NCBI RefSeq assembly: GCF_029227915.1
Contig: NC_079888.1
Location: 10,463,001 to 10,527,000 of the forward strand
Direction: 5' to 3'
Source: Hydractinia symbiolongicarpus
Lineage: Eukaryota > Cnidaria > Hydrozoa > Anthoathecata > Hydractiniidae
Length of the DNA stretch: 64,000 bases
Part shown: piece after piece, positions 10,647-23,726 of the stretch
How positions within the stretch are numbered: the stretch's first letter is position 1
How the letters are laid out: the number at the start of each line of letters is the position of its first letter
Notes under the pieces: model-generated
Databases searched by the model: none
Told to the model about the DNA's origin: nothing
The model's input: the letters and a program-made list of their open reading frames with translations, nothing else
Position numbers and translations under genes: made by a program

Positions 10647-13051
10647 CAGGTTTCAACAGAGTAGTCCCTCCACTCTAAATGGTTCGCGTCGCCCTAAGTC
10701 GTTTTCCAGTGCGCCATTGTCTTATAACACTGTGAACTTCGTTTACAGGCCTTTGAAGGCTATTATATGACCTTTTACGGCCTAATAAAAGCCTTAGATG
10801 TAAACTACATGGTTCCTCGCGCCTGCAGAGGTTCCCAGCGGTCTAGTCCATCAAATCTCAACGGACTAGGATGTCCCAAGTCGTTCTCCAGTGCGCCATT
10901 GTCTTATAACACCAACAACTACGTTTAAAGAACTTTAAAGGCTGTTATATGACCTTTTACCGAATCATGAAGGTTACACATAAACTACGTGGTTCCACGT
11001 GCCTCCGCAGGTCTCCAACGCTCTAGTCTTTCCACTCTCAGTGGACTACAACGTGTGAAATCATTTTCCATTGCGTCAATGCTTTATAACACCGTGAACT
11101 CCATTTACAGGCTTTTAAAGCCTGTGATGTGGCCTTTTACGCCTAATAAAGGCCTTACACGTTAATCACGTGGTTCCACGTGCCTGCACAAGTTCCAACA
11201 GAGTAGTCCCTCCACTCTGAATGGTCTACGTCGTCCTAAGTGGTTTTTCAGGGCGCCATTGTCTTATAACACTTTGAACTTTGTTTGCAGGCCTTTAAAG
11301 GTTGTTATATGACCTTTTGGGAGCTAATAAAAGCCTTACATGTAAACTACATACACCACGTCCCTCCACAACTACCCAACGCTCTAGTCCTTCTAATCTC
11401 CACGGACTATTGCTTCCCATATTGATTTTCAGTGCGCCATTGTCTTATAACACCGTGAACAACATTTACAGACCTTAAAATGCTATTATATGTCCTTTTA
11501 CAGCCTCATAGATGCCTTACACCTAAATTACGTGATTCCATGTGCCTGCGCAGGTTTCCAACTGTCTAGTCCTTCCAATCTCAATGGACTACGACGTGTG
11601 AAACCATTTTCCATTGCGTCAATGCTTTATAACACCGTGAACTCCATTTGCAGGCTTTTAAAGGCTGTCATATGACCTTTTAAGGCCTATTAAAGGCCTT
11701 ACACATAAATCACGCCGCTCCACGTGCCTGCGCAGGTTTCCAACGGTCTAGTCCTTCCACTCTCAATGGACTGCATCGTCCCAAGTCGTTTTCCAGTGCG
11801 CCATTTTCTTATAACACTGTGAACTACGTTTACAAGCCTTTAAAGGCTGTTATATGGCCTTTTACGGCCTAATAAAGGCCTTACACATAAATCACGCTGT
11901 TCCACGTGCCTGCGCAGGTTTCCAACAGAGTATTCGCTCCACTCTCATTGGACTACGGCCTTCCAAGTCGTTTTTGAGGGCGCCACTGTCTTATAACAAC
12001 GTCAGCTACGCTTACAGGCATTTAAAGGCTGCGATGTAGACTTTTACCGCCTAATAAAGGCTTTACACGTAAATCACGTGGTTGCACGTGCCTGCACAAG
12101 TTCCAACAGAGTAGTCCCTCCACTCTGAATGGTCTACGTCGTCCTAAGTCGTTTTCCAGGGCGCCATTGTCTTATAACACTGTGAACTTCGTTTACAGGC
12201 CTTTAAAGGTTGTTATATGACGTTTTACGGCCTAATAAAAGCCTTACATGTAAACTACATGGTTCCTCGCGCCTGCACAGGTTCCCAACGGTCTAGTCCA
12301 TCCAATCTCAACGGACTACGACCTCCCGAATCATTTTCCATTGCGTCAATGCTTTATAACAACGTGAACTTCATTTACAGGCTTTTAAAGGCTGTCAATT
12401 GACCTTTTACAGCCTATTAAAGGCCTTACACATAAATCACGCCGTTCCACGAGCCTGCGCAGGTTTTCAACGGTCTAGTCCTTCCACTCTAAATAGACTG
12501 CGTCGTCCCGAGTCGTTTTCCAGTGCGCCATTGTCCTAAAACACCGTCAACTACGTTTACAGGCAATTAAACGCAATGATATACCCTTTTACGCCTAATA
12601 AAAGCCTTACACATAAGTCACGTGGTTCCACGTGGCTGCGCAGGCTTCCAACAGAGTAGTAGCTCTACTCTCATTGGACTACGACGTTCCAAGTCGTTTT
12701 CCAGGTTGCCATTGTCTTATAACACTGTCAACTTCGTTTACAGGCCTTTAAAGGCTTTTATATGACCTTTTACGGCCTAATAATAGCCTTACACGTAAAT
12801 TACGTGGTTCAACGAGCCTGCGCAGGTTTCCAACGGTCTAGTCTTTCCATTCTCAAAAAACTGCGTCGTCCCAAGTCGCTTTCCAGTGCGCCATTTTCTT
12901 ATAACACCGTGAACAACATTTACAGACTTTAAAATGCTATTATATGTTCTGTTACAGCCTCATAGATGCCTTACACTTAAATTACGTTTTTCCACGTGCC
13001 TGCGCAGGTTTCCAACTGTCTAGTCCTTCCAATCTCATTGGACTACGACGT
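10633..13051 (+). repeat. Higher-order block, partner of 18624-21042 (offset 7991 bp)
   Basis: About 2.4 kb (13 monomers) recurs at 18624-21042. Start borders lie at the shared GTTCCACGTGCCTGCACAGG. The end lies just after GGACTACGACGT, where this copy continues GTGAAATC and the partner TCCATGTCG. Confidence 0.9.
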
Positions 13052-13186
13052 GTGAAATCAATTTGCATTGCGTCAATGCTTTATAACTCCGTGAACTCCA
13101 TTTACAGGCTTTTAAAGGCTGTCATATGACCTTTTTCGGCCTAATAAAGGCGTTACACAAAAATCACACCGTTCCACGTGCCTGCG
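11810..13186 (+). repeat. Higher-order block, partner of 9270-10646
   Basis: This copy is 2540 bp downstream of the first. The intervening 10647-11809 belongs to a different block, whose partner begins at 18624, so this is one phase of a larger interleaved pattern and not a simple doublet. Confidence 0.88.
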
Positions 13187-13446
13187 AAGGTTTCCAACGG
13201 TCTAGTCCTTCAACTCTCAATAGAATGCTTCGACCCAAGTCGTTCTCCAGTGCGCCATTGTCCTATAACACCGTCAACTACGTTTATAGGCAATTAAAAG
13301 CAATGATATAGCCTTTTACGATTAATAAAAGCCTTACATGTAAACTACATGGTTCCTCGCGCCTGCACAGGTTCCCAACTGTCTAGTCTATCCAATCTCA
13401 ACGGACTGGGATGTTCCAAATCGTTTTCCAGTGCGCCATTGTCTTA

Positions 13447-16400
13447 TAACATCGTCAACTACATTCACAGGTTCTTAAAGGCTGCTATAAGACATTTTAC
13501 GGTCTACTAAAGGTCTTACACGTAAATTACGTGGTTTCACGAGCCTACGCAGGTTTCTAACGGTCTAGTCCTTCCAATCTCAACGGACTAGGATGTCCCA
13601 AGTCGTTCTCCAGTGCGCCATTGTCTTATAACACAAACAACTACGTTTAAAGCACTTTAAAGGCTGTTATATGACCTTTTACGGAATCATAAAGGCCTTA
13701 CACCTAAATTACGTGGTTCCACGTGCCTGCGCAGGTTTCCAACTGTCTAGTCCTTCCAATCTCAATGGACTACGACGTGTGAAATCATTTTCCATTGCGT
13801 CAATGCTTTATAACACCGTGAACTCCATTTACAGGCTTTTAAAGGCTGTCATATGACCTTTTACAGCATAATAAAGGCCTTACACATAAATCACGTCGTT
13901 CCACGTGCCCGCGCAGGTTTCCAACGGTCTAGTTCTTCCACTCTCAATAGACTGCATCGTCCCAAGTCGTTTTCCAGTGCGCCCTTGTCTTATAACACTG
14001 TGAACTAAGTTTACAAGCCTTTGAAGGCTGTTATATGATCTTTTTGCAGCCTAATAAAGGCCTTACACATAAACTACGTGGTTCCACGTGCCTGCACAGG
14101 TTTCAACAGAGTAGTCCCTCCACTCTAAATGGTCCGCGTCGCCCTAAGTCGTTTTCCAGTGCGCCATTGTCTTATAACACTGTGAACTTCGTTTACAGGC
14201 CTTTGAAGGCTGTTATATGACCTTTTACGGCCTAATAAAAGCCTTAGATGTAAACTACATAGTTCCTCGCGCCTGCAGAGGTTCCCAGCGGTCTAGTCCA
14301 TCCAATCTCAACGGACAACGACCTTCCAAATCGTTTTCCAGTGCGCCATTGTCCTATAACATCGTCACCTACAGTTACAAGTTCTTAAAGGCTGTTATAT
14401 GACATTTTACGGCCTACTAAAGGCCTTACACGTAAATTACGTGGTTCCACGCGCCTGCTAAGGCTTCCAACGGTCTAGTCCATCAAATCTTAACGGACTA
14501 GGATGTCCCAAGTCGTTCTCCAGTGCGCCATTGTCTTATAACACCAACAACTACGTTTAAAGAACTTTAAAGGCTGTTATATGACCTTTTACCGAATCAT
14601 GAAGGTTACACATAAACTACGTGGTTCCACGTGCCTCCGCAGGTCTCCAACGGTCTAGTCTATCCACTCTCAATGGACTTCGACGTGTGAAATCATTTTC
14701 CATTGCGTCAATGCTTTATAACACCGTGACCTCCATTTACAGGCCTTTAAAGGCTGTGATGTGGCCTTTTACGCCTAATAAAGGCCTTACACGTAAATCA
14801 CTTGGTTCCACGTGCCTACACAAGTTCCAACAGAGTAGTCCCTCCACTCTGAATGGTCTACGTCGTCCTAAGAGGTTTTTCAGGGCGCCATTGTCTTATA
14901 ACACTGTGAACTTCGTTTACAGGCCTTTAAAGGTTGTTATATGACCTTTTGCGGCCTAATAAAAGCCTTACCTGTAAACTACATGCACCACGTCCCTCCA
15001 CAACTACCCAACGCTCTAGTCCTTCTAATCTCCACGGACTATTACTTCCCATATTGATTTCCAGTGCGCCATTGTCTTATAACATTGTCAACTAAATTTA
15101 CAAGTTCTTAAAGGCTGCTTTAAGACATTTTACGGTCTACTAAAGGTCTTACACGTAAATTACGTGGTTTCACGAGCCTGCGCAGGTTTCCAACAGAGTA
15201 TTCGCTCCATTCTCATTGGACTACGGCCTTCCAAGTCGTTTTCCAGGGCGCCACTGTCTTATAACACCAACAACTACGTTTAAAGAACTTTAAAGGCCGT
15301 CATATGACCTTTTACGGAATCATAAAGGCCTTACACATAAAGTACGTGGTTCCACGGGTCTGTGCAAGTTGCCAACGGTCTAGTTCTTCCAATCTCAAAG
15401 GACTACGACGTGTGAAATCATTTTCCATTACGTCAATGCTTTGTAACACCGTGAACTCCATTAACAGGCCTTTAAAGGCTGTGATGTGGCCTTTTACGCC
15501 TCATAAAGAGCCTTACACATAAATCACGCCGTTCCACGTGCCTGCGCAGGTTTCCAACAGAGTATTCGCTCCACTCTCATTGGACTACGGCCTTCCAAGT
15601 CGTTTTCCAGGGCGCCACTGTCTTATAACACCGTCAACTACGTTTACAGGCATTTAAAAGCTGCGATGTAGCCTTTTACCGCCTAACAAAGAACTTACAC
15701 GGGAATCACGAGGTTCCACGTGCCTGCACAAGTTCCAACAGAGTAGTCCCTCCACTCTGAATGGTCTACGTAGTCCTAAGTCGTTTTCCAGGGCGCCATT
15801 GTCTTATAACACTGTGAACTTCGTTTACAGGCCTTTAAAGGCTTTTATATGTCCTTTTACAGCCGCATAGATGCCTTACACCTAAATTACGTGGTTCCAC
15901 CTGCATGCGCAGGTTTCCAACAGAGTAGTAGCTCCACTCTCATTGGACTACGACGTTCCAAGTCGTTTTCCAGGGCACCATTGTCTTATAACACTGTGAA
16001 CTTCGTTTACAGCCCCTTAAAGGCTGTTATATGACCTTTTACAGCCTAATAAAAGCCTTACATGTAAGCTGAATGGTTCCTCGCGCCTGCACAGGTTCCC
16101 ATCGGTCTAGTTAATCCAATCTAACCGGACTACGACCTTCCAAATCGTTTTCCAGTGCGTCATTGCCTTATAACATCGTCAACTACATTCACAAGTTCTT
16201 AAAGGCTGCTATAAGACATTTTACGGTCTACTAAAGGTCTTACACGTAAATTACGTGGTTTCACGAGCCTGCGCAGGTTTCTAACGGTCTAGTCCTTCCA
16301 ATCTCAACGGACGAGGATGTCCCAAGTCGTTCTCCAGTGCGCCATTGTCTTATAACACCAACAACTACGTTTAAAGCGCTTTAAAGGCTGTTATATGACC

Positions 16401-16956
16401 TTTTACGGAATCATAAAGGCCTTACACATAAATTGCGTGGTTCAACGAGCCTGCGCAGGTTTCCAACTGTGTAGTCCTTCCAATCTCAATGTACTACGAC
16501 GTGTGAAATCATTTTCCATTGCGTCAATGCTTTATAACACCGTGAACTCCATTTACAGGCTTTTAAAGGCTGTCATATGACCTTTTACAGCATAATAAAG
16601 GCCTTACACATAAATCACGTCGTTCCACGTGCCCGCGCAGGTTTCCAACGGTCTAGTTCTTCCACTCTCAATAGACTGCATCGTCCCAAGTCGTTTTCCA
16701 GTGCGCCATTGTCTTATAACACTGTGAACTAAGTTTACAAGCCTTTGAAGGCTGTTATATGATCTTTTTGCAGCCTAATAAAGGCCTTACACATAAACTA
16801 CGTGGTTCCACGTGCCTGCACAGGTTTCAACAGAGTAGTCCCTCCACTCTAAATGGTTCGCGTCGCCCTAAGTCGTTTTCCAGTGCGCCATTGTCTTATA
16901 ACACTGTGAACTTCGTTTACAGGCCTTTGAAGGCTATTATATGACCTTTTACGGCC
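13447..16956 (+). repeat. Long-range higher-order block, partner of 2366-6056
   Basis: This is the second copy of the 2.4-6.1 kb block without the extra 183-bp monomer. At the junction, 14942-14990, it passes directly from the CTTCG type into the divergent GCACCACGTCCC type. It also lacks the 125-bp patch that the first copy carries at 2737-2861. Confidence 0.9.
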
Positions 16957-17187
16957 TAATAAAAGCCTTAGATGTAAACTACATGGTTCCTCGCGCCTGC
17001 AGAGGTTCCCAGCGGTCTAGTCCATCAAATCTCAACGGACTAGGATGTCCCAAGTCGTTCTCCAGTGCGCCATTGTCTTATAACACCAACAACTACGTTT
17101 AAAGAACTTTAAAGGCTGTTATATGACCTTTTACCGAATCATGAAGGTTACACATAAACTACGTGGTTCCACGTGCCTCCGCAGGTT
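15532..17187 (+). repeat. Higher-order repeat, 1817-bp offset (10-mer), copy 1
   Basis: This block matches 17349-19004 at 1817 bp. It begins at GTTCCACGTGCCTGCGCAGG followed by the GAGTATTCGC monomer and ends at GCCTCCGCAGGT. The one clear difference noted is AAGAACTTACACGGG near 15688 against AAGACCTTACACGGG near 17505. Confidence 0.9.
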
Positions 17188-17348
17188 TCCAACTGTGTAG
17201 TCCTTCCAATCTCAATGTACTACGACGTGTGAAATCATTTTCCATTGCGTCAATGCTTTATAACACCGTGAACTCCATTTACAGGCTTTTAAAGGCTGTC
17301 ATATGACCTTTTACAGCATAATAAAGGCCTTACACATAAATCACGTCG

Positions 17349-19004
17349 TTCCACGTGCCTGCGCAGGTTTCCAACAGAGTATTCGCTCCACTCTCATTGG
17401 ACTACGGCCTTCCAAGTCGTTTTCCAGGGCGCCACTGTCTTATAACACCGTCAACTACGTTTACAGGCATTTAAAAGCTGCGATGTAGCCTTTTACCGCC
17501 TAACAAAGACCTTACACGGGAATCACGAGGTTCCACGTGCCTGCACAAGTTCCAACAGAGTAGTCCCTCCACTCTGAATGGTCTACGTAGTCCTAAGTCG
17601 TTTTCCAGGGCGCCATTGTCTTATAACACTGTGAACTTCGTTTACAGGCCTTTAAAGGCTTTTATATGTCCTTTTACAGCCGCATAGATGCCTTACACCT
17701 AAATTACGTGGTTCCACCTGCATGCGCAGGTTTCCAACAGAGTAGTAGCTCCACTCTCATTGGACTACGACGTTCCAAGTCGTTTTCCAGGGCACCATTG
17801 TCTTATAACACTGTGAACTTCGTTTACAGCCCCTTAAAGGCTGTTATATGACCTTTTACAGCCTAATAAAAGCCTTACATGTAAGCTGAATGGTTCCTCG
17901 CGCCTGCACAGGTTCCCATCGGTCTAGTTAATCCAATCTAACCGGACTACGACCTTCCAAATCGTTTTCCAGTGCGTCATTGCCTTATAACATCGTCAAC
18001 TACATTCACAAGTTCTTAAAGGCTGCTATAAGACATTTTACGGTCTACTAAAGGTCTTACACGTAAATTACGTGGTTTCACGAGCCTGCGCAGGTTTCTA
18101 ACGGTCTAGTCCTTCCAATCTCAACGGACGAGGATGTCCCAAGTCGTTCTCCAGTGCGCCATTGTCTTATAACACCAACAACTACGTTTAAAGCGCTTTA
18201 AAGGCTGTTATATGACCTTTTACGGAATCATAAAGGCCTTACACATAAATTGCGTGGTTCAACGAGCCTGCGCAGGTTTCCAACTGTGTAGTCCTTCCAA
18301 TCTCAATGTACTACGACGTGTGAAATCATTTTCCATTGCGTCAATGCTTTATAACACCGTGAACTCCATTTACAGGCTTTTAAAGGCTGTCATATGACCT
18401 TTTACAGCATAATAAAGGCCTTACACATAAATCACGTCGTTCCACGTGCCCGCGCAGGTTTCCAACGGTCTAGTTCTTCCACTCTCAATAGACTGCATCG
18501 TCCCAAGTCGTTTTCCAGTGCGCCATTGTCTTATAACACTGTGAACTAAGTTTACAAGCCTTTGAAGGCTGTTATATGATCTTTTTGCAGCCTAATAAAG
18601 GCCTTACACATAAACTACGTGGTTCCACGTGCCTGCACAGGTTTCAACAGAGTAGTCCCTCCACTCTAAATGGTTCGCGTCGCCCTAAGTCGTTTTCCAG
18701 TGCGCCATTGTCTTATAACACTGTGAACTTCGTTTACAGGCCTTTGAAGGCTATTATATGACCTTTTACGGCCTAATAAAAGCCTTAGATGTAAACTACA
18801 TGGTTCCTCGCGCCTGCAGAGGTTCCCAGCGGTCTAGTCCATCAAATCTCAACGGACTAGGATGTCCCAAGTCGTTCTCCAGTGCGCCATTGTCTTATAA
18901 CACCAACAACTACGTTTAAAGAACTTTAAAGGCTGTTATATGACCTTTTACCGAATCATGAAGGTTACACATAAACTACGTGGTTCCACGTGCCTCCGCA
19001 GGTC
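17349..19004 (+). repeat. Higher-order repeat, 1817-bp offset (10-mer), copy 2
   Basis: This is the second 10-mer copy. The monomer at 17303 joins two types, AATCACGTCG on the left and CAACAGAGTATTCG on the right, marking the recombination junction that created the repeat. Confidence 0.9.
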
Positions 19005-21042
19005 TCCAACGCTCTAGTCTTTCCACTCTCAGTGGACTACAACGTGTGAAATCATTTTCCATTGCGTCAATGCTTTATAACACCGTGAACTCCATTTACA
19101 GGCTTTTAAAGCCTGTGATGTGGCCTTTTACGCCTAATAAAGGCCTTACACGTTAATCACGTGGTTCCACGTGCCTGCACAAATTCCAACAGAGTAGTCC
19201 CTCCACTCTGAATGGTCTACGTCGTCCTAAGTGGTTTTTCAGGGCGCCATTGTCTTATAACACTTTGAACTTTGTTTGCAGGCCTTTAAAGGTTGTTATA
19301 TGACCTTTTGGGAGCTAATAAAAGCCTTACATGTAAACTACATACACCACGTCCCTCCACAACTACCCAACGCTCTAGTCCTTCTAATCTCCACGGACTA
19401 TTGCTTCCCATATTGATTTTCAGTGCGCCATTGTCTTATAACACCGTGAACAACATTTACAGACCTTAAAATGCTATTATATGTCCTTTTACAGCCTCAT
19501 AGATGCCTTACACCTAAATTACGTGATTCCATGTGCCTGCGCAGGTTTCCAACTGTCTAGTCCTTCCAATCTCAATGGACTACGACGTGTGAAACCATTT
19601 TCCATTGCGTCAATGCTTTATAACACCGTGAACTCCATTTGCAGGCTTTTAAAGGCTGTCATATGACCTTTTAAGGCCTATTAAAGGCCTTACACATAAA
19701 TCACGCCGCTCCACGTGCCTGCGCAGGTTTCCAACGGTCTAGTCCTTCCACTCTCAATGGACTGCATCGTCCCAAGTCGTTTTCCAGTGCGCCATTTTCT
19801 TATAACACTGTGAACTACGTTTACAAGCCTTTAAAGGCTGTTATATGGCCTTTTACGGCCTAATAAAGGCCTTACACATAAATCACGCTGTTCCACGTGC
19901 CTGCGCAGGTTTCCAACAGAGTATTCGCTCCACTCTCATTGGACTACGGCCTTCCAAGTCGTTTTTGAGGGCGCCACTGTCTTATAACAACGTCAGCTAC
20001 GCTTACAGGCATTTAAAGGCTGCGATGTAGACTTTTACCGCCTAATAAAGGCTTTACACGTAAATCACGTGGTTGCACGTGCCTGCACAAGTTCCAACAG
20101 AGTAGTCCCTCCACTCTGAATGGTCTACGTCGTCCTAAGTCGTTTTCCAGGGCGCCATTGTCTTATAACACTGTGAACTTCGTTTACAGGCCTTTAAAGG
20201 TTGTTATATGACGTTTTACGGCCTAATAAAAGCCTTACATGTAAACTACATGGTTCCTCGCGCCTGCACAGGTTCCCAACGGTCTAGTCCATCCAATCTC
20301 AACGGACTACGACCTCCCGAATCATTTTCCATTGCGTCAATGCTTTATAACAACGTGAACTTCATTTACAGGCTTTTAAAGGCTGTCAATTGACCTTTTA
20401 CAGCCTATTAAAGGCCTTACACATAAATCACGCCGTTCCACGAGCCTGCGCAGGTTTTCAACGGTCTAGTCCTTCCACTCTAAATAGACTGCGTCGTCCC
20501 GAGTCGTTTTCCAGTGCGCCATTGTCCTAAAACACCGTCAACTACGTTTACAGGCAATTAAAGGCAATGATATAGCCTTTTACGCCTAATAAAAGCCTTA
20601 CACATAAGTCACGTGGTTCCACGTGGCTGCGCAGGCTTCCAACAGAGTAGTAGCGCTACTCTCATTGGACTACGACGTTCCAAGTCGTTTTCCAGGTTGC
20701 CATTGTCTTATAACACTGTCAACTTCGTTTACAGGCCTTTAAAGGCTTTTATATGACCTTTTACGGCCTAATAATAGCCTTACACGTAAATTACGTGGTT
20801 CAACGAGCCTGCGCAGGTTTCCAACGGTCTAGTCTTTCCATTCTCAAAAAACTGCGTCGTCCCAAGTCGCTTTCCAGTGCGCCATTTTCTTATAACACCG
20901 TGAACAACATTTACAGACTTTAAAATGCTATTATATGTTCTGTTACAGCCTCATAGATGCCTTACACTTAAATTACGTTTTTCCACGTGCCTGCGCAGGT
21001 TTCCAACTGTCTAGTCCTTCCAATCTCATTGGACTACGACGT
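18624..21042 (+). repeat. Higher-order block, partner of 10633-13051
   Basis: This is a near-identical copy; differences noted are AGCGCTACTC against AGCTCTACTC near 20652/12661 and AAGGCAATG against AACGCAATG near 20561/12570. Its right end merges into the 5923-bp duplication. Confidence 0.9.
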
Positions 21043-21431
21043 TCCATGTCGTCTTCCAGTGCACCATTGCTTAATAACACCGTGAACAACATTTACAGAC
21101 CTTTAAATGCTATTATATGTCCTTTTACGGCCTAATAAAAGCCTTATATGTAAGCTGAATGGTTCCTCGCGCCTGCACAGGTTCCCATCGGTCTAGTCAA
21201 TCCAATCTCACCGGACTACGACCTTCCAAATCGTTTTCCAGTGCGTTATTGCCTTATAACATCGTCAACTACATTCACAAGTTCTTAAATGCTGCTATAA
21301 GACAATTTACGGTCTACTAAAGGTCTTACACGTAAACTACGTGGTTCCACGTGCCTCCGCAGGTTTCCAACGCTCTAGTCTTTCCACTCTCAGTGGACTA
21401 CGACGTTCCATGTCGTCTTCCAGTGCACCAT

Positions 21432-21593
21432 TGCTTAATAACACCGTGAACAACATTTACAGACCTTTAAATGCTATTATATGTCCTTTTACGGCCTAAT
21501 AAAAGCCTTACATGTAAGCTGAATGGTTCCTCGCGCCTGCACAGTGCTTTATAACAACGTGAACTCCATTTACAGGCTTTTAAAGGCTGTCAT
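21432..21593 (+). repeat. Truncated monomer with 69-bp deletion junction (copy 1 of 3)
   Basis: GCGCCTGCACAG at 21533-21544 joins directly to TGCTTTATAACAACG at 21545. The intact counterpart near 24017 has 69 extra bases between these blocks. The same junction is found at 27467/27468 and 36475/36476, so all three descend from one deletion event and can be used to trace block history. Confidence 0.88.
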
Positions 21594-22681
21594 ATGACCT
21601 TTTACAGCATAATAAAGGCCTTACACATAAATCACGTCGTTCCACGTGCCCGCGCAGGTTTCCAACGGTCTAGTCCTTCCACTCTCAATAGACTGCATCG
21701 TCCCAAGTCGTTTTCCAGTGCGCCATTGTCCCATAACACCGTCAACTTCGTTTACAGGCAGTTAAAGGCAATGATATAGCCTTTTACGCCTACTAAAAGC
21801 CTTACACATAAATCACGTGGGTCCACGTGCCTGCGCAGGTTTCCAACAGAGTAGTAGCTCCACTCTCATTGGACTACGACGTTCCAAGTCATTTTCCAGG
21901 GCGCCATTGTCTTATAACACCGTCAACTTCGTTTACAGGTCTTTAAAGGCTGTTGTAAGACCTTTTACGGCCTAATAAAAGCCTTACATGTAAACTAAAT
22001 GGTTTCACGAGCCTGCGCAGGTTTCTAACGGTCTAGTCCTTCCACTCACAATAGACTGCATCGTCCCAAGTCGTTTTCCAGTGCGCCATTGTCCTATAAC
22101 ACCGTCAACTACGTTTACAGGCAATTAAAGGCAATGATATAGCCTTTTACGATTAATAAAAGCCTTACATGTAAACTACATGGTTCCTCGCGCCTGCACA
22201 GGTTCCCAACTGTCTAGTCCATCCAATCTCAACGGACTGGGATGTCCCAAATCGTTTTCCAGTGCGCCATTGTCTTATAACACCAACAACTACGTTTAAA
22301 GAACTTTAAAGGCTGTTATGTGACCTTTTACGGAATCATAAAGGCCTTACACATAAACTACGGGGTTCCACGTGCCTCCGCAGGTTTCCAACGGTCTAGT
22401 CTATCCACTCTCAATGGACTACGACGTGTGAAATCATTTTCCATTGCGTCAATGCTTTATAACACCGTGAACTCCATTTACAGGCGTTTAAAGGCTGTGA
22501 TGTGGCCTTTTACGCCTAATAAAGGCCTTACACGTTAATCACGTGGTTCCACGTGCCTGCACAAGTTCCAACAGAGTAGTCCCTCCACTCTGAATGGTCT
22601 ACGTCGTCCTAAGTGGTTTTTCAGGGCGCCATTGTCTTATAACACTTTGAACTTTGTTTACAGGCCTTTAAAGGTTGTTAT

Positions 22682-22862
22682 ATGACCTTTTGGGAGCTAA
22701 TAAAAGCCTTACATGTAAACTACATACACCACGTCCCTCCACAACTACCCAACGCTCTAGTCCTTCTAATCTCCACGGACTATTACTTCCCATATTGATT
22801 TTCAGTGCGCCATTGTCTTATAACACCGTGAACAACATTTACAGACCTTAAAATGCTATTGT
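22682..22862 (+). repeat. Divergent monomer type, GCACCACGTCCC class (181 bp)
   Basis: This monomer keeps the CCTTTT, CCTTACATGTAAACTACAT and GTGCGCCATTGTC blocks, but its centre is unlike the others: CACGTCCCTCCACAACTACC, CAACGCTCTAGTCCTTC, TAATCTCCACGGACTATTAC and TTCCCATATTGATTT. The CCTGCGCAGG palindrome is missing. Related copies lie near 4081, 6808, 11352, 14988, 19343, 23632, 25266, 28650, 29560, 31188, 34831, 35729 and 48711, usually one per higher-order unit, so it is a useful phase marker. Confidence 0.88.
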
Positions 22863-23726
22863 ATGTCCTTTTACAGCCTCATAGATGCCTTACACCTAAA
22901 TTACGTGATTCCATGTGCCTGCGCAGGTTTCCAACTGTCTAGTCCTTCCAATCTCAATGGACTACGACGTGTGAAACCATTTTCCATTGCGTCAATGCTT
23001 TATAACACCGTGAACTCCATTTGCAGGCTTTTAAAGGCTGTCATATGACCTTTTAAGGCCTATTAAAGGCCTTACACATAAATCACGCCGTTCCACGTGC
23101 CTGCGCAGGTTTCCAACGGTCTAGTCCTTCCACTCTCAATAGACTGCATCGTCCCAAGTCGTTTTCCAGTGCGCCATTTTCTTATAACACTGTGAACAAC
23201 GTTTACAAGCCTTTAAAGGCTGTTATATGGCCTTTTACGGCCTAATAAAGGCCTTACACATAAATCACGCTGTTCCACGTGCCTGCACAGGTTTCCAACA
23301 GAGTGTTCGCTCCACTCTCATTGGACTACGGCCTTCCAAGTCGTTTTTGAGGGCGCCACTGTCTTATAACAACGTCAGCTACGCTTACAGGCATTTAAAG
23401 GCTGCGATGTAGCCTTTTACCGCCTAATAAAGGCCTTACACGTAAATCACGTGGTTGCACGTGCCTGCACAAGTTCCAACAGAGTAGTCCCTCCACTCTG
23501 AATGGTCTACGTCGTCCTAAGTCGTTTTCCAGGGCGCCATTGTCTTATAACACTGTGAACTTCGTTTACAGGCCTTTAAAGGTTGTTATATGACGTTTTA
23601 CGGCCTAATAAAAGCCTTACCTGTAAACTACATGCACCACGTCCCTCCACAACTACCCAACGCTCTAGACCTTCTAATCTCCACGTACTATTACTTCCCA
23701 TATTGATTTCCAGTGCGCCATTGTCT

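Larger units (their letters stand above)
21255..23621 (+). repeat. Nested 14-mer sub-repeat (offset 2541 bp), copy 1
   Basis: This block matches 23727-26162 with an offset of 2472 bp to the left of, and 2541 bp to the right of, the truncated monomer at 21544. The difference is the 69 bp missing here. Equivalent copies lie 5923 bp downstream. Confidence 0.9.
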
